Source: Mayfieldus sp038040285
GTDB taxonomy: Bacteria; Actinomycetota; Thermoleophilia; Solirubrobacterales; 70-9
Direction: 5' to 3'
Length of the DNA: 64,000 nucleotides
NCBI GenBank assembly: GCA_038040285.1
Contig: JBBPIN010000005.1
Span: 1 to 64,000, forward strand
Notes under the pieces: model-generated
Databases searched by the model: none
What the model saw: the letters and a program-made list of their open reading frames with translations, nothing else
What the model was told of the DNA's origin: nothing
In this document: piece after piece, positions 52,202 through 60,427 of the stretch
Layout: every line of letters starts with the position of its first letter
How positions within the stretch are numbered: position 1 is the first letter of the stretch
Position numbers and translations under genes: made by a program

Positions 52202-53109
52202 GTCCGGAGCTCAAGGTCGCCTACTGGCCAGGCTGCGTCTCGCGCGGCTTCACGCCCGAGCTGCACGGCTCGATGGCGCTGACCGCCGAGCGGCTCGGGA
52301 TCGAGATGGTGGAGCTGGATCGCGCCAACTGCTGCGGCGCCGGGGTGATCGCCGAGCACAACCAGGAGCTGGCCGACACGTTGAACGCGCGCACCTTCGC
52401 ACTCGCCCAGCAGACTGGTCTGCCGATGATGAACATCTGCTCGACCTGTCAGGGCGCGCAATCAGAGTGCCAGCAACGCCTCGACGCCGACTCCGCCTAC
52501 CGCGCCCACATCAACGAGACGCTCTCTGGGGCGGGGCTCGAATACGAGAAGGGCAAGGACGGCTGGACCAACAAGAACTTCCTCTGGCTGCTGGTCGAGG
52601 ACTACGGGCTCGACGAGCTGAAGTCGAAGGTGACCCGTCCCCTTTCAGGTTTGCGGGTCGGCCCCTTCTACGGATGCTACGTCGTGCGCCCCAAGGACCG
52701 GCTCGGCTACGAGGAGCACCCGGAGCGCGACCTCTACCTCGAGCAGGTGATCGAAGCGCTCGGGGGCGAGGTGGTCGAGTACGACGGCGCCCGCAAGTGC
52801 TGCGGCTTCCCGGTGATCACGATGAACCGGGAGACGTCGCTGCGCCAGGCGGGCACCCACATCGGCGACGCCCTCGACGCGGACGCCGATTGCCTGGTCA
52901 CCCCCTGCCCACTCTGCCACCTCAACCTTGACATGCAGCAGCCGGAGGCCGCGAAGATCGTCAACCGCGATCTCGGGCTGGCGGTGCTGCACCTGCCGCA
53001 GCTCGTCGGGCTGGCGCTCGGATTCGAGCCCAAGCAGCTGGGGATGCGCAAGCACATCGCCTCGACCGGTTGGGTCGAGGAGCGACTCGGCGCGCTGGCG
53101 ACCGCGTAG
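52198..53109 (+). CDS. sdhE: Type-E succinate dehydrogenase membrane-associated subunit (CCG protein)
   Basis: 303 residues from GTG 52198. Two cysteine-rich CCG domains: RANCCGAGVIAEH with CSTCQGAQSEC, and FYGCYVVRP, ARKCCGFPVIT with LVTPCPLCHLNLD, as in heterodisulfide-reductase subunit B and SdhE of non-classical succinate:quinone reductases. No SdhC/SdhD-type cytochrome b gene follows, so electron transfer probably goes through this subunit. No clear transmembrane helix is visible; amphipathic binding to the membrane is expected. Name follows the type-E literature and not the unrelated flavinylation factor. Confidence 0.9.
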   Translation: MSPELKVAYWPGCVSRGFTPELHGSMALTAERLGIEMVELDRANCCGAGVIAEHNQELADTLNARTFALAQQTGLPMMNICSTCQGAQSECQQRLDADSAYRAHINETLSGAGLEYEKGKDGWTNKNFLWLLVEDYGLDELKSKVTRPLSGLRVGPFYGCYVVRPKDRLGYEEHPERDLYLEQVIEALGGEVVEYDGARKCCGFPVITMNRETSLRQAGTHIGDALDADADCLVTPCPLCHLNLDMQQPEAAKIVNRDLGLAVLHLPQLVGLALGFEPKQLGMRKHIASTGWVEERLGALATA

Positions 53110-53509
53110 CCACGCCGGCTGTACGGCGGCGATCTGATGTGGGAGCGGGCGGGCTAGCCGCAGACAGGCCCGGGGTGAGTCCTGCGGCGCCCAACTCCCG
53201 ATGCGCCCGGGTCGCACGGCTTGGGAGGGCAGACTGGCTCCCCGGCCGACGGCTGCTGCCGCGCGGGGCAAGTTAGGGATGCCGCCGGACGACCGGACGA
53301 GGCAAAATAAATGCGACTGGGGGTGACGGTTAGCCTGCCTGCGCGTAGCCTACGCACGAAGAAAGCTTTTCTGTCACCTGGCGAGATCGGTCACCGCTGG
53401 CTTCCGCGGGCTTCCTCTCTCTCCCAGTCGCGGGCGCGACACTAACGTCGCCCAGGAGGCATGTCTAGGGGGTGCCGAGCAACGTTCCCGCACCTTCCGG
53501 GGGAAATGC
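53110..53509. other. 400-base non-coding spacer with inverted repeats
   Basis: Between sdhE and the convergent antiporter gene. No convincing reading frame. It holds several hairpins: GGTGAC (from about 53325) can close with GTCACC near 53380, enclosing GCGTA-GCC-TACGC and AGAAAGCTTTTCT; and GGGCGCGAC... GTCGCCC near 53431-53453 is followed by GAGGCATGTC, identical to ten bases of copy 1 of the two-hairpin element. I compared it by eye with RNase P, tmRNA, SRP and 6S RNA and recognised none. Confidence 0.6.
53431..53490. repeat. Degenerate relative of the two-hairpin element
   Basis: The order stem (GGGCGCGAC...GTCGCCC), AG, GAGGCATGTC, then a second weaker pairing GGGTGC...GCACC parallels the two complete copies, and CGTCGCC plus GAGGCATGTC match copy 1. 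Stem lengths and loops differ, so this is a probable but diverged third member. Confidence 0.45.
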
Positions 53510-54694
53510 TCAGCGCATCCGCCTCTCGACCCAGCGCGCGCCCACCGTGTCGGTGAGGCCATGGGCCACGATCGAGGCGAGGATCGTGAATGCGGCAACG
53601 TCGAAGATCAACGAGCGGCCGATGACGTCGGAATCGAGGACGAAGAGCGCGAACAGCATCGAGGCGACGCCCTTGGGACCGAACCAGGCCACGAACAGCT
53701 TGTGCGGCCCCGGAATGCGCTCACGAAGAAACGAAAGCCATATCGCCGCCGGTCTCGCGACGAGCAGCGCAAAGGGGATGAAGAGGAGGAGGCGCCAGAT
53801 CTCACCGTGGTAGCCGGTCGCCACGATCAGCGCCCCGAAGACGAAGAAGGTGATCACCTGCAAGATCGCACTGACGTTCTCGGCGAAATCGAGAAAGGCA
53901 TCAGGAACGTCGTGCTCGGCGGCGCCCATCGCGATCCCGGCGACGAAGGCGGCGATCAAGCCGTTCCCAATCGTCACGTCAGCGAGTCCGAAGGCGGCGA
54001 GCCCGAAGCCCAACGCGTAGATCCCCTCGTATCGCGCTGTCAGACCGCCGCCGGGCAGGTGATGGTGCAGGCGCCCGCCGACCAAGCCAAGCACGACGCC
54101 GACCACGGCGCCGAACGCGGCCTCCCCGAGCAGCTTCGCCGCCTCCCCCCCGGCGTCTCCGCCCGGCGCGGCGAGGATGAGGAAGAAGAGCACGAACGGC
54201 AGCGCCAGGCCGTCGTTGAGCCCCGACTCGAGGTTGAGCATGTGGCGGATCGGCGAAGGGACCCGCTGCGAGGTGACGACGCTCGACGTCACCACCGGGT
54301 CGGTCGGGGTCAACACGGCCGCGAGCAGGAAGGCCTCTGCCCAGCCCATGTCGTTGAACAGCGCCTTCGCGGCCAGCGCCAGAAGGCCGAGGGTTATCGG
54401 CATCGCGATCACGATCGCGCGCGTCACCGGTCCCCAATGAACTCGCAATAGCTCGCGCTCGACGAACATCCCGTCGGAGAACAGGGTGAGGATCAACGCC
54501 AGCTCGACCAGGTGGACGATGGCCTTGTCGCCGGCGTCGACGCTGACCGCGCCTGCCTCTGCGAGCGCGATCCCCAACGCCACCGAGAGCACCGAGATCG
54601 AGAGCACGGTGCCGCGCATGACGCCCGACAGCGCCGCCGAGACGGCGAGCAGCCCGCCGAACAGCAGGATCGCATCGCCGAAGCCGATCTCCAT
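53510..54694 (-). CDS. Cation:proton antiporter, CPA1 (NhaP-type)
   Basis: 394 residues from ATG 54694, about eleven hydrophobic segments. Ion-binding region LTPTDPVVTSSVV and NLESGLNDGLALPFV are the hallmarks of CPA1 Na+/H+ exchangers. The soluble C-terminal domain found in many NhaP proteins is absent. It likely exports Na+ or K+ in exchange for protons. Convergent with sdhE across the 400-base spacer. Confidence 0.9.
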   Translation of the reverse strand: MEIGFGDAILLFGGLLAVSAALSGVMRGTVLSISVLSVALGIALAEAGAVSVDAGDKAIVHLVELALILTLFSDGMFVERELLRVHWGPVTRAIVIAMPITLGLLALAAKALFNDMGWAEAFLLAAVLTPTDPVVTSSVVTSQRVPSPIRHMLNLESGLNDGLALPFVLFFLILAAPGGDAGGEAAKLLGEAAFGAVVGVVLGLVGGRLHHHLPGGGLTARYEGIYALGFGLAAFGLADVTIGNGLIAAFVAGIAMGAAEHDVPDAFLDFAENVSAILQVITFFVFGALIVATGYHGEIWRLLLFIPFALLVARPAAIWLSFLRERIPGPHKLFVAWFGPKGVASMLFALFVLDSDVIGRSLIFDVAAFTILASIVAHGLTDTVGARWVERRMR

Positions 54695-54806
54695 GAAGGG
54701 CTTATACGGGGTCGCGCGCGCCCGGGCGCACGGCGGCGGTCAGCTGGCTGAATGTTCGGCTAGCCGGGTGGGCCGATGCGAACCCGCTTGCGCGCCAGGT
54801 CGCAGC

Positions 54807-54824
54807 CCAGGGCTCGGGCCCTGG
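54807..54824 (-). terminator. Hairpin between asd and the antiporter gene
   Basis: Perfect 7-bp stem CCAGGGC/GCCCTGG with loop TCGG, 31 bases beyond the asd stop. The very stable tetraloop-like hairpin probably ends the lysC-asd transcript, though no T tract follows. The rest of the 160-base spacer (54695-54854) shows nothing else. Confidence 0.55.
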
Positions 54825-54854
54825 CGACGTGCACGCCGACCGGCGGGTCAATGG

Positions 54855-55889
54855 TCAGCTGCCGATCAGGCCCCGCTCGGCAAGCAACTCGGCGATCTGC
54901 ACCGCGTTGGTGGCGGCGCCCTTGCGCAGGTTGTCGCCGACGATCCAGAGATTGAGACAGCGCTCACGGCTGGGGTCGCGGCGGATCCGGCCGACCAGTA
55001 CCTGGTCCTGGCCCGCCGCCGCGGTGGCCAGCGGGTAGACGCCCTGGGCGGGGTTGTCGACCACGGTCACGCCGGGTGCGGAGCTGAGCAGCTCACGGCA
55101 GGCCTCCGGGGAGAGATCCTCCGCGGTCTCGACGTTGACCGACTCCGAATGGCCGGTGAAGACGGGGACGCGGACGCAGGTCGCCGAGATCCCCAGCTCC
55201 TCGCCGACGCCGAGGATCTTGCGCGTCTCTCCCACCATCTTGAGCTCCTCGGTTGTGTAGGCGTCTCCCTCGGGAAAGGTCTCGACCTGGGGAAGGACGT
55301 TGAAGGCGATGCGGTGGGGGTAGACGCTCGCCTCGGGCTCGCTCCCCTCGAGCACCGCGCGCGATTGCTCCCGCAGCTCCTCGACGGCGCTCTGCCCGGT
55401 ACCGGAGACCGACTGGTAGGTGGAGACGACGATCCGCTCGATCCCGACCTGGCTATGGATCGGCGCCAGCGCGACGACCATCTGCATGGTCGAGCAGTTG
55501 GGATTGGCGACGATTCCCTTGTGCGAGGCGACGGCGTCGGGGTTCACCTCGACCACGACCAGGGGAACGTCGTCGTTCATCCGCCAGTAGCTGGTGTTGT
55601 CGACGACCACGGCGCCCGCCTCCACAAGTCGCGGCGCCCACTCGGCGCTGACCGCCCCGCCCGCCGAGGAGAGCACCAGATCGAGTCCGTCGATCGCGTC
55701 GTCGGCGAGCCTGCGGCACTCGAGGACTGTGCCGTTGAACGGGACCTCCCTGCCGGCCGAGCGCTCCGAGGTGTAGGCGACGACCTCGGTGGCCGGGAAT
55801 TGCCGCTCCGCGAGCACCTCGAGGATCGTCGAGCCGACCGCGCCGGTGGCGCCCACGACGCCCACCCTGTAGCCCGTTTGCCCGTTCAT
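54855..55889 (-). CDS. asd: Aspartate-semialdehyde dehydrogenase
   Basis: 344 residues from ATG 55889. Reduces aspartyl phosphate to the semialdehyde, the branch point to Lys, Thr, Met and diaminopimelate. Rossmann start RVGVVGATGAVGSTILEVL; NADP site TSERSAGREVPF; catalytic Cys in VANPNCSTMQM; catalytic His in PVFTGHSESVNVE. Overlaps the lysC stop (ATGA), the classical lysC-asd operon of actinobacteria. Confidence 0.97.
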   Translation of the reverse strand: MNGQTGYRVGVVGATGAVGSTILEVLAERQFPATEVVAYTSERSAGREVPFNGTVLECRRLADDAIDGLDLVLSSAGGAVSAEWAPRLVEAGAVVVDNTSYWRMNDDVPLVVVEVNPDAVASHKGIVANPNCSTMQMVVALAPIHSQVGIERIVVSTYQSVSGTGQSAVEELREQSRAVLEGSEPEASVYPHRIAFNVLPQVETFPEGDAYTTEELKMVGETRKILGVGEELGISATCVRVPVFTGHSESVNVETAEDLSPEACRELLSSAPGVTVVDNPAQGVYPLATAAAGQDQVLVGRIRRDPSRERCLNLWIVGDNLRKGAATNAVQIAELLAERGLIGS

Positions 55890-57172
55890 GACGAGATCGT
55901 CGGTCGGTGCTCGGTCCCGGTCGGGTCCTCTCGGCGGACCGCGTCGGAGTCGAGCTCGAACGCCTCGTGCAAAGCCTTCACCGCGTCGGGCACCTGGTCG
56001 GCGTCGATGACACAGGAGATCTTGATCGGCGAGGTGGAGATCATCTCGATGTTGATCTTGCCGTCGCCGAGGATCTGGAACACCTTCGCGGCAACGCCCG
56101 GGTGGCTGCGCATCCCGGCGCCGACGATCGACACCTTGCCGATCTGCTCCTTGGTCTCGATCCCGGTGCTCACCCCGTCGAGGCCGGCGATCACGTCGCG
56201 CGCGGTGGCGAGGTCGTCGCGCTCGACCGTGAACGAGAGGTCCGCCAGATCGTCCTCGGAGACCGGTTCGTTCTGGATGATCATGTCGACGTTCACGTTC
56301 GCCTCGGCCAGGGCGCCGAAGATCCGCCCGGCGACTCCCGGCTCGTCACGGACCCCGGTCAGGGTGACTCGCGCCTCCCCGTCGGAGTGGGTTACGGCTG
56401 TGACCATCGGGCGTTCCATCGTCTCGTTCTCGGCTAAAACGAGGGTACCGGGGGTGTCCTCGAACGAGCTGCGGCAGTGGATGCGGACGCCGTGGTTGCG
56501 CGCGTACTCGACCGAGCGCAGTTGCAGCACCTTGGCCCCCGACGCGGACATCTCGAGCATCTCCTCGTAGGAGACCATCGGCAGCTTGCGCGCCGCGGAG
56601 ACGATGCGCGGATCGGCGCTGAACACGCCGGCGACGTCGGTGTAGATCTCGCAGACCGCGGCCTCGAGGGCGGCGGCGAGCGCAACCGCGGTGGTGTCGG
56701 AGCCGCCGCGCCCGAGCGTGGTCACGTCGCGGCTCTCGGTCGAGACCCCCTGGAAGCCGGCGACCAGGACGATGCGGTCCTCGTCGAGCGCCTCGCGGAT
56801 GCGGTCGGCGCGGACGTCGATGATCCGCGCCTTGGTGTGCGAGGCGTCGGTGACGATGCCGGCCTGCGACCCGGTGAGCGAGATCGCCTCGTGACCCATG
56901 TCGTGGATCGCCATCGCGCACAGCGCGCAGGAGATCCGCTCCCCGGTCGAGAGCAGCATGTCCAGCTCGCGCGGCTTCGGCCGGTCGGAGATCTCAAACG
57001 CCATCTGGGTCAGCTCGTCGGTCGTCTTGCCACGGGCGGAGAGCACGGCGACGACCCGGCTGCCGCCCTCCCGCGCGGCGACGATCCGCTGCGCGGCGCG
57101 CACGATCTGCTCGGCCCCCGCAACGGAGGTGCCGCCAAACTTCATAACCACGATGTCGCTGCTTGCGTTCAT
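55886..57172 (-). CDS. lysC: Aspartate kinase
   Basis: 428 residues from ATG 57172; a frame open to 57220 adds 16 unconserved residues. Phosphorylates aspartate. Kinase motifs: VMKFGGTSVAGAEQI, LLSTGERIS, VTTLGRGGSDTTAVAL, EIYTDVAGVFSADPR. The C-terminal third holds two ACT domains (ARVTLTGVRDEPGVAGRIFG and KVSIVGAGMRSHPGVAAKVF) that bind Lys/Thr for feedback control. An internal start for a separate beta subunit, known in this family, is possible but not shown. Confidence 0.96.
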   Translation of the reverse strand: MNASSDIVVMKFGGTSVAGAEQIVRAAQRIVAAREGGSRVVAVLSARGKTTDELTQMAFEISDRPKPRELDMLLSTGERISCALCAMAIHDMGHEAISLTGSQAGIVTDASHTKARIIDVRADRIREALDEDRIVLVAGFQGVSTESRDVTTLGRGGSDTTAVALAAALEAAVCEIYTDVAGVFSADPRIVSAARKLPMVSYEEMLEMSASGAKVLQLRSVEYARNHGVRIHCRSSFEDTPGTLVLAENETMERPMVTAVTHSDGEARVTLTGVRDEPGVAGRIFGALAEANVNVDMIIQNEPVSEDDLADLSFTVERDDLATARDVIAGLDGVSTGIETKEQIGKVSIVGAGMRSHPGVAAKVFQILGDGKINIEMISTSPIKISCVIDADQVPDAVKALHEAFELDSDAVRREDPTGTEHRPTISS

Positions 57173-57233
57173 CGACCGCCCAGGATAGGCGGCGCCGCGG
57201 GTGGCCAGCGCGTGATGCACGTCACACTCAGCG

Positions 57234-57252
57234 ATATATCACCGCGATATAT
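57234..57252. promoter_or_regulatory. Operator candidate of the PadR regulator
   Basis: ATATATC (57234-57240), 5 bases ACCGC, then GATATAT (57246-57252), a perfect inverted repeat, ending 9 bases before the padR ATG and in the space between the divergent lysC and padR genes. The AT-rich block stands out in this GC-rich genome. PadR proteins usually repress their own gene. Confidence 0.65.
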
Positions 57253-57261
57253 GTGAGGGTG

Positions 57262-57804
57262 ATGGAGTTGAGCCCCACGGCCTACGTGATCCTCGGGATG
57301 CTGCGTACGAGCCCAAAGTCGGGCTATGAGATCAAGGCGATCGTCGACCACTCGACGCGCTTCTTCTGGGCGGCGAGCTACGGACAGATCTATCCCGAGC
57401 TGAGGCGCCTCGCCAAGGCTGGGCTGATCGAGGGCACCGCCGCCCCGCGCGACGGTCGCAGGCGGACCGTCTACAAGATCACCCCCGAGGGCCGCAAGGA
57501 GCTTCGCGCCTGGCTTCGTGAGCCGCCCACAGCCTTCGAGACGCGTGACGAGGGGCTGCTGAAGCTGTTCTTCGCCGGCGCCCTGCCGCCGCAGGAGGCG
57601 GCTGGGACGCTGCGGGCGATGCGCGAGCACCATCACGGGGTGGTCGAGCGCCTGCGCGAGATCGAGCCGAAGGCGACGGCGGCCGGGGGCTTCCCACTGA
57701 TGGTCTTGCAGGGCGGAATCGAATTCAACGAATGGCAGGCGGACTGGTGCGAGCGGATGGAGAAGCAGCTGCGCGCCGAGGCGGAGGAAAAGGAGGCGGT
57801 CTGA
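57262..57804 (+). CDS. PadR family transcriptional regulator
   Basis: 180 residues from ATG 57262; GTG 57253 is possible. N-terminal winged helix: MELSPTAYVILGMLRTSPKS, GYEIKAIVDHSTRFFWAASY, GQIYPELRRLAKAGLIEG, RRRTVYKITPEGRKELRAWL. The C-terminal half is the helical dimerisation part (PADR1 C-terminal type: GLLKLFFAGALPPQEAAGTL, FNEWQADWCERMEKQLRA). The stop overlaps the MMPL start by one base, so the regulator most likely controls that exporter. Confidence 0.93.
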   Translation: MELSPTAYVILGMLRTSPKSGYEIKAIVDHSTRFFWAASYGQIYPELRRLAKAGLIEGTAAPRDGRRRTVYKITPEGRKELRAWLREPPTAFETRDEGLLKLFFAGALPPQEAAGTLRAMREHHHGVVERLREIEPKATAAGGFPLMVLQGGIEFNEWQADWCERMEKQLRAEAEEKEAV

Positions 57805-59957
57805 TGTTCGACACACTCGCGCGGCTCGCAAACAACCGCGCCAAGCGCGTGGTAATCGTGGCCGCGATCTTCTTCGTTGCGGCGGGGGCTCTCGGCGGCT
57901 CAGCCGCAAAGCACCTGGACCCGTACGGGGCCGAGGACCCCGCCACCGAGAGCGTCAAGGCCACCAACCTGCTCGAGAACAGCGGCTATCGCAGCACCGC
58001 TCTCATCGTCCTGCTGAGGAACGCGAAGGTCCCCAATCCGCATACGCGGGCGCGGGTCGAGGGGATCGAGCGCTGGTTGCGCCACCGCCAACTCGTCGCC
58101 TCTGTGACCGGTTACTACGACACCCGGTCACGCGTATTCGTGTCCCGCGACGGGAACTCGACCTACGTGGCTGTGGCGCTGAAGCCGACCGACGACAAGG
58201 CCTGGCAGGACGCTGCGAAGAAGATCGACGATCAGCTCTCGGGACGCCCCGGGGTGCTGGTCGGTGGACCGGCGATGGCGCAGCAGCAGGTCAACGATCA
58301 GATCGAGAAGGATCTGCGAAGGGCCGAGATGCTCGCCTTCCCGCTGCTCTTCCTTCTCTCGCTGATCTTCTTCCGCAGCCTCGTCGCGGCGCTGCTGCCG
58401 CTGATGATCGGGGCCTTCGCGATCGTCGGCACCTTCCTCATCCTGCGGGCCGCGAGCGAGCTGACCTCGATCTCGATCTTCGCCCTCAACCTGACCACCG
58501 GCCTCGGTCTCGGGCTTGCGATCGACTACAGCCTGTTCGTCGTCTCGCGCTACCGAGAGGAGATCGCGAGAAGCGGCCCCGGGCTGGCGGCGATCACGGC
58601 GACCATGCGCACGGCGGGGCGCACGGTGCTGTTCTCCTCACTGACTGTCGCCGCGGCGCTGGCCTCGCTGACGATCTTCCCGCAGCGCTTCCTGTACTCG
58701 ATGGGGCTGGGCGGCGCGCTTGTCGCGCTTCTGGCCGCAACAGTGGCGCTCACCGTCCTCCCAGCCGTGCTCTGCCTGCTCGGCAATCGGGTCAACGCGC
58801 TTGCCCCGGCGTTCCTCGCAAGGCAAGCCGAGCGCGAGGCCAAGGGGGCCGAGCAGGGCTTCTGGTATCGCCTCTCGCGCTTCGTGATGCGGCGGCCGGT
58901 GCCCGTCGCAACGATCAGCGCGGCGGTGCTGATCGCCGCCGGGATCCCCTTCTTCAGCATCAAGTTCACCGAGGTGGATCCGTCAGTCCTTCCTAAGGAC
59001 GCGAGCGCCCGCCAGGTCTACGACCTGATGCGTTCAGAGTTCCCGCCCTATCGCGATACCCCGATCCAGGTCGCCGTCGAGGGCGGAGGGCGGGGGGCCG
59101 CGGCGCAGATGCGGGCCGAGGTCCAGCGAGTTCCCGGAGTCGCAGCGGCACTGCCCCCGCGGCCGTTGCGCAACGGCGTGACGCTGATCGAAGCGGCCTC
59201 GCAAAACGGCTACGTGTCCGAGGCCAGCAAGACGGCAGCGAATCGGATCAGGGGCCTGCCGGAGCCGGCCGGAAGCCAGGTTCTTGTCACCGGCGCTACC
59301 GCCGACTTCATCGACTTCCAGCACAGCCTCGCCCGCCACCTGCCCATCGCGGTCGCGATCATCGTGATCGCCACCCTCGTCATCCTCTTCCTGATGACCG
59401 GCTCGGTGGTGCTGCCGATCAAGTCGCTGCTCATGAACATGCTCAATCTGAGCGCGGTGTTCGGGCTGCTGGTGCTGATCTTCCAGGACGGACGCTTCGA
59501 GAGCCTGCTCTCCTACACGGGCCAGGGGGCTATCGAGCAGACGATGCCGATTCTGCTTTTCGCGGTCGCCTTCGGGCTCTCCACCGACTACGCGGTGTTC
59601 CTGCTCTCGCGGATCAAGGAGGCGCGCGACCACGGCGCATCGGACTCCGAGTGCGTTGCGATCGGGCTGGAGCGCACCGGGCGCATCGTCACCGCCGCGG
59701 CGCTGCTGTTCTCGATCGCGATCGGCGCCTTCGCGACCTCGAAGATCATCTTCATCAAGGAGAACGGGGTCGGCACTGCGCTCGCAGTGCTGATCGACGC
59801 CTCGATCATCAGGGCGCTGCTCGTGCCGTCGCTGATGGAGCTGCTCGGTAAGTGGAACTGGTGGGCGCCACGACCGCTGCGCCGGCTGCACGAGAGATTC
59901 GGGTTCAGCGAGTTGGGTCCTGAGCCCCCACCACACGCGGCGCCAGAAGGCACCTAG
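57804..59957 (+). CDS. MMPL/RND family transporter
   Basis: 717 residues from ATG 57804. Twelve hydrophobic segments in two halves of six, each with a large extracellular loop after the first helix: LARLANNRAKRVVIVAAIFF, proton-relay motifs GLAIDYSLFVVSRYREE and GLSTDYAVFLLSRIKEA with their Asp-Tyr pairs. MMPL proteins export lipids, siderophores or drugs across the membrane. It forms an operon with padR and a SnoaL-like gene, hinting at export of a toxic or lipidic compound sensed by PadR. Confidence 0.94.
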   Translation: MFDTLARLANNRAKRVVIVAAIFFVAAGALGGSAAKHLDPYGAEDPATESVKATNLLENSGYRSTALIVLLRNAKVPNPHTRARVEGIERWLRHRQLVASVTGYYDTRSRVFVSRDGNSTYVAVALKPTDDKAWQDAAKKIDDQLSGRPGVLVGGPAMAQQQVNDQIEKDLRRAEMLAFPLLFLLSLIFFRSLVAALLPLMIGAFAIVGTFLILRAASELTSISIFALNLTTGLGLGLAIDYSLFVVSRYREEIARSGPGLAAITATMRTAGRTVLFSSLTVAAALASLTIFPQRFLYSMGLGGALVALLAATVALTVLPAVLCLLGNRVNALAPAFLARQAEREAKGAEQGFWYRLSRFVMRRPVPVATISAAVLIAAGIPFFSIKFTEVDPSVLPKDASARQVYDLMRSEFPPYRDTPIQVAVEGGGRGAAAQMRAEVQRVPGVAAALPPRPLRNGVTLIEAASQNGYVSEASKTAANRIRGLPEPAGSQVLVTGATADFIDFQHSLARHLPIAVAIIVIATLVILFLMTGSVVLPIKSLLMNMLNLSAVFGLLVLIFQDGRFESLLSYTGQGAIEQTMPILLFAVAFGLSTDYAVFLLSRIKEARDHGASDSECVAIGLERTGRIVTAAALLFSIAIGAFATSKIIFIKENGVGTALAVLIDASIIRALLVPSLMELLGKWNWWAPRPLRRLHERFGFSELGPEPPPHAAPEGT

Positions 59958-59971
59958 AGGAGGCGAGGCAG

Positions 59972-60427
59972 ATGTACAAGGCGATAGCTCGACGCAAGGC
60001 GCGGGGCGTGTTCGAGTCCCTCAGCCGCGGCGAATGGGAGGCGACGCTGAAGGACGTCGCTCCCGACGTCCATCACGTGTTTCCCGGAGACAACGCGATT
60101 GGGGGCGAGCGCCACTCCAAGGAAGCCCTGCGGCGCTGGTTCGAGCGCCTCTACAGGCTGATCCCCGACCTTCAGTTCGAGGTCCGAAAGGTGGCGGTCA
60201 AGGGTTGGCCCTGGGACATGACCGTGGCGGTCGAGTGGGCCGACCACGGCCATGCCTCCGACGGCGCCCCCTACCGCAACGAGGGCGCGCACTGGATCAG
60301 GCTCCAGAGGGGCAAGGCCACCTACATCCACGCCTACCTGGACACCGAGAAGGTGACCGAGATCTGCCGGCGCCTCGCCGACGAAGGTGTCGAAGAGGCG
60401 GCGGCGGAGCCGATTACCGCCTATTAG
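59972..60427 (+). CDS. SnoaL-like (NTF2-fold) protein
   Basis: 151 residues from ATG 59972, with AGAGGAGG in front. SnoaL/NTF2-type pattern: RGVFESLSRGEWEATLKDVA, PDVHHVFPGDNAIGGERHSK, ALRRWFERLYRLIPDLQFEV, and VAVEWADHGHASDGAPYRNEG. These small cone-shaped proteins bind or isomerise hydrophobic ligands. Third gene of the padR-MMPL unit; its stop overlaps the MerR-like gene's stop. Confidence 0.82.
   Translation: MYKAIARRKARGVFESLSRGEWEATLKDVAPDVHHVFPGDNAIGGERHSKEALRRWFERLYRLIPDLQFEVRKVAVKGWPWDMTVAVEWADHGHASDGAPYRNEGAHWIRLQRGKATYIHAYLDTEKVTEICRRLADEGVEEAAAEPITAY

Noticed and set aside
53110..53509. RNase P RNA, tmRNA, SRP RNA or 6S RNA
   Set aside because: The conserved cores (for example GAGGAAAGUC of RNase P, a tRNA-like end or tag codons of tmRNA) were searched for by eye on both strands and not found.
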